A stretch of DNA of 64,000 nt, taken from the NCBI GenBank assembly GCA_019359095.1, contig JAHHHZ010000036.1:186001-250000 (forward strand), written 5' to 3'. Every line of letters begins with the position of its first letter. The first letter of the stretch is position 1. This document shows, piece after piece, positions 62,783 through 64,000 of the stretch. The notes below the pieces were generated by a model, which was not told the DNA's origin, searched no databases, and was given only the letters and a program-made list of their open reading frames with translations. The position numbers and the translations under genes are program-made. Source of the DNA: Pleurocapsa minor HA4230-MV1 (GTDB lineage Bacteria > Cyanobacteriota > Cyanobacteriia > Cyanobacteriales > Xenococcaceae).

Positions 62783-64000
62783 TTAAATCAAGTGCTGTTT
62801 TAATAATTTCCCCAAAACCTTAATACCACGATCGATAGTTTCGGGAGAATGGGAAAAGTTTAGGCGCAAGGCATTATATCCTTTTTTTCCTGGGAAAAAG
62901 GGCATCCCTGGGTAAACAAAAACATTCTCTGACCATGCTTGATGCGCTAGGGATAAGAGAGAAATTTCAGGTGGTAGCTGTACCCAAAGAAATAAACCAC
63001 CATTGGGGATTGTCCAGGTTGCCTCATCGGGGAAATAGTTGGCTAACCCTTGTAGCATCGCATTACGACTAGATAGATTACTAGATCGCAAATGGTTGAG
63101 ATGATGACGATGTTGTCCTGAAGCTAAATATTCACTTACAATTGCCTGGGAAACCGTGGAAACGTGAAGATCGTGAAACAGTTTCTGCTGTAGTAAAGGA
63201 TGATAGTGTTTTCCCGTAGCTAATAAATAGCCTACTCTTAAACCTGGCATGAGGGTTTTGGAGAAAGTGCCTGTATAAATTACGGTATCGCTACAATCTA
63301 ATGATTTTATTGGTGGGGGTACTGGTGCAAAGTTTAAACCTTCATAGGCATTATCTTCTAATATCAAACATCCGTACTGTTCGGCTAGAACTAATAGTTG
63401 CTGACGATGCTGGAGTGTAGTTGTGATACCTGTCGGGTTGTGCAGAGTAGATACTGTATAGATTAATTTAGGACGATGGCTTTTCAGATACTGCTCTAAA
63501 AGTTCTAGATTCATACCAGAACTTTGCATGGGAATACCAATAATTTTTGCCCCGATATTTTCGATAATATCTAATGTGCCATAGTAAGTTGGACTTTCAG
63601 TTACAATCCAGTCTCCAGGCTGAAGATAATAATTCATTACTAAAGATAATCCTTGTTTTGAACCGTTAGTAATGATTAGATCTTGAGCAGAAACTTCTAA
63701 TCCTAATTGAATTAGCATTTTAGCCGTCTGCTGTCTGAGAATTTCTTGTCCTTGAGGAAAATCATAATTAAATAAGGTTTCGGTAACCTGTTTCATCGCT
63801 CGCCTGGCGTGACGTTGTAAATCTTTTAAACCTGATGAAATAGGAAATCCACTACTAAAATCGATCGCCCCTGGTTTACTTTTTACCTGAACTGAAAGTT
63901 GATAAATTTCCATAAAGGAAATACTCTTATTCTCAGGAATAATTACTTCTTGAATCGGCGCGAAGTTAGATTTAGTCTGTTGACAAATAGTAGCTGGCGG
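62783..64000 (-). CDS. MocR-type PLP-dependent regulator/aminotransferase (cut by right edge)
   Basis: The frame stays open from the ATG at 63913 to the window edge (reading PPATICQQTKSNFAPIQ and on), so 63913 is probably internal and a GntR HTH domain lies outside. The visible part is a fold-type I aminotransferase: TNGSKQGLSLV, DWIVTESPTYYGTLDII, STLHNPTGI, EDNAYEGL, the PLP lysine in YTGTFSKTLMPGLRVGYL, and a C-terminal ALRLNFSH. MocR proteins usually control a vitamin or amino-acid gene nearby; the target is not visible. A stand-alone 2-aminoadipate-type aminotransferase is the alternative. Confidence 0.8.
   Translation of the reverse strand, partial: PPATICQQTKSNFAPIQEVIIPENKSISFMEIYQLSVQVKSKPGAIDFSSGFPISSGLKDLQRHARRAMKQVTETLFNYDFPQGQEILRQQTAKMLIQLGLEVSAQDLIITNGSKQGLSLVMNYYLQPGDWIVTESPTYYGTLDIIENIGAKIIGIPMQSSGMNLELLEQYLKSHRPKLIYTVSTLHNPTGITTTLQHRQQLLVLAEQYGCLILEDNAYEGLNFAPVPPPIKSLDCSDTVIYTGTFSKTLMPGLRVGYLLATGKHYHPLLQQKLFHDLHVSTVSQAIVSEYLASGQHRHHLNHLRSSNLSSRNAMLQGLANYFPDEATWTIPNGGLFLWVQLPPEISLLSLAHQAWSENVFVYPGMPFFPGKKGYNALRLNFSHSPETIDRGIKVLGKLLKQHLI

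Overview
The window is chromosomal DNA of a cyanobacterium. It carries Psb28 (photosystem II), a plant-type [2Fe-2S] ferredoxin, a cyanobacterial RRM RNA-binding protein, several families largely confined to cyanobacteria (DUF1517, DUF3181, DUF4079, DUF1361, DUF7219-like), very many HIP1 octamers (GCGATCGC), heptamer tandem repeats, and the outer-membrane order bamA-lpxC-fabZ-lpxA. The overall look suggests a Pleurocapsa/Stanieria-type lineage, but the species cannot be fixed from this sequence. There is no rRNA operon, CRISPR array or integrase gene. Two tRNA genes are present: Leu(UAG) on the minus strand and Arg(ACG) on the plus strand.

Layout. 0-3.3 kb: a tight cluster of acyl-CoA dehydrogenase (cut by the left edge), PIG-L deacetylase, NodS-like methyltransferase and GT2 glycosyltransferase. 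3.6-10.9 kb: DUF1517, UDP-glucuronate-type epimerase, pterin dehydratase, DUF4079, SDR, a dead IS630-type element, and tgt. 10.9-18.2 kb: cobS, AraC regulator, GFA protein, azoreductase, recJ, tRNA-Leu, GHL10-like hydrolase. 18.5-25 kb: GHMP kinase, ferredoxin, coaD, AI-2E transporter, BcsA-like synthase. 25-37.5 kb: rbp, moaC, tRNA-Arg, TIGR01777 epimerase, CFA-type methyltransferase, a TetR/GST/flavin-oxidase stress locus, MFS, a lone DppB-type permease, purC. 37.9-44.8 kb: bamA-lpxC-fabZ-lpxA, then ftsH. 45-53.9 kb: GH9 cellulase, orphan DNA m5C methyltransferase, psb28, moaB, and a cobalt ECF transporter (cbiM-N-Q-O). 53.9-62.5 kb: an accessory island. 62.8 kb to the end: a MocR/aminotransferase gene running off the right edge.

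The most interesting part is 53.98-62.5 kb. It holds five candidate toxin or immunity modules (MazF/antitoxin; an orphan immunity-like ORF; DUF433/DUF5615; a Tse2-like toxin with a partner; a BECR-like toxin tip with an immunity-like partner), an hsdR N-terminal remnant, and a DLH/AraC pair. The 3' end of the dynamin-like GTPase gene at 59.5 kb, stop codon region included, is repeated at 58.29, 57.39 and 55.48 kb, so that each interval between tails holds a two-gene cassette. A 45-bp direct repeat flanks the MazF module, and a 103-bp repeat occurs at 54.77 and 57.42 kb. In these repeats the identity tends to begin or end exactly at a HIP1 octamer. I read this as a modular exchange site at the end of the GTPase gene, built by recombination at short repeats and HIP1 sites. 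That mechanism is inference.

A second theme is small palindromic repeats that have become part of coding sequence (recJ, ftsH, the PIG-L start, the acyl-CoA dehydrogenase stop, the lpxC stop), and two MITE-like elements placed at or just after stop codons. Function calls rest on motif recognition and family knowledge; no database search was possible.
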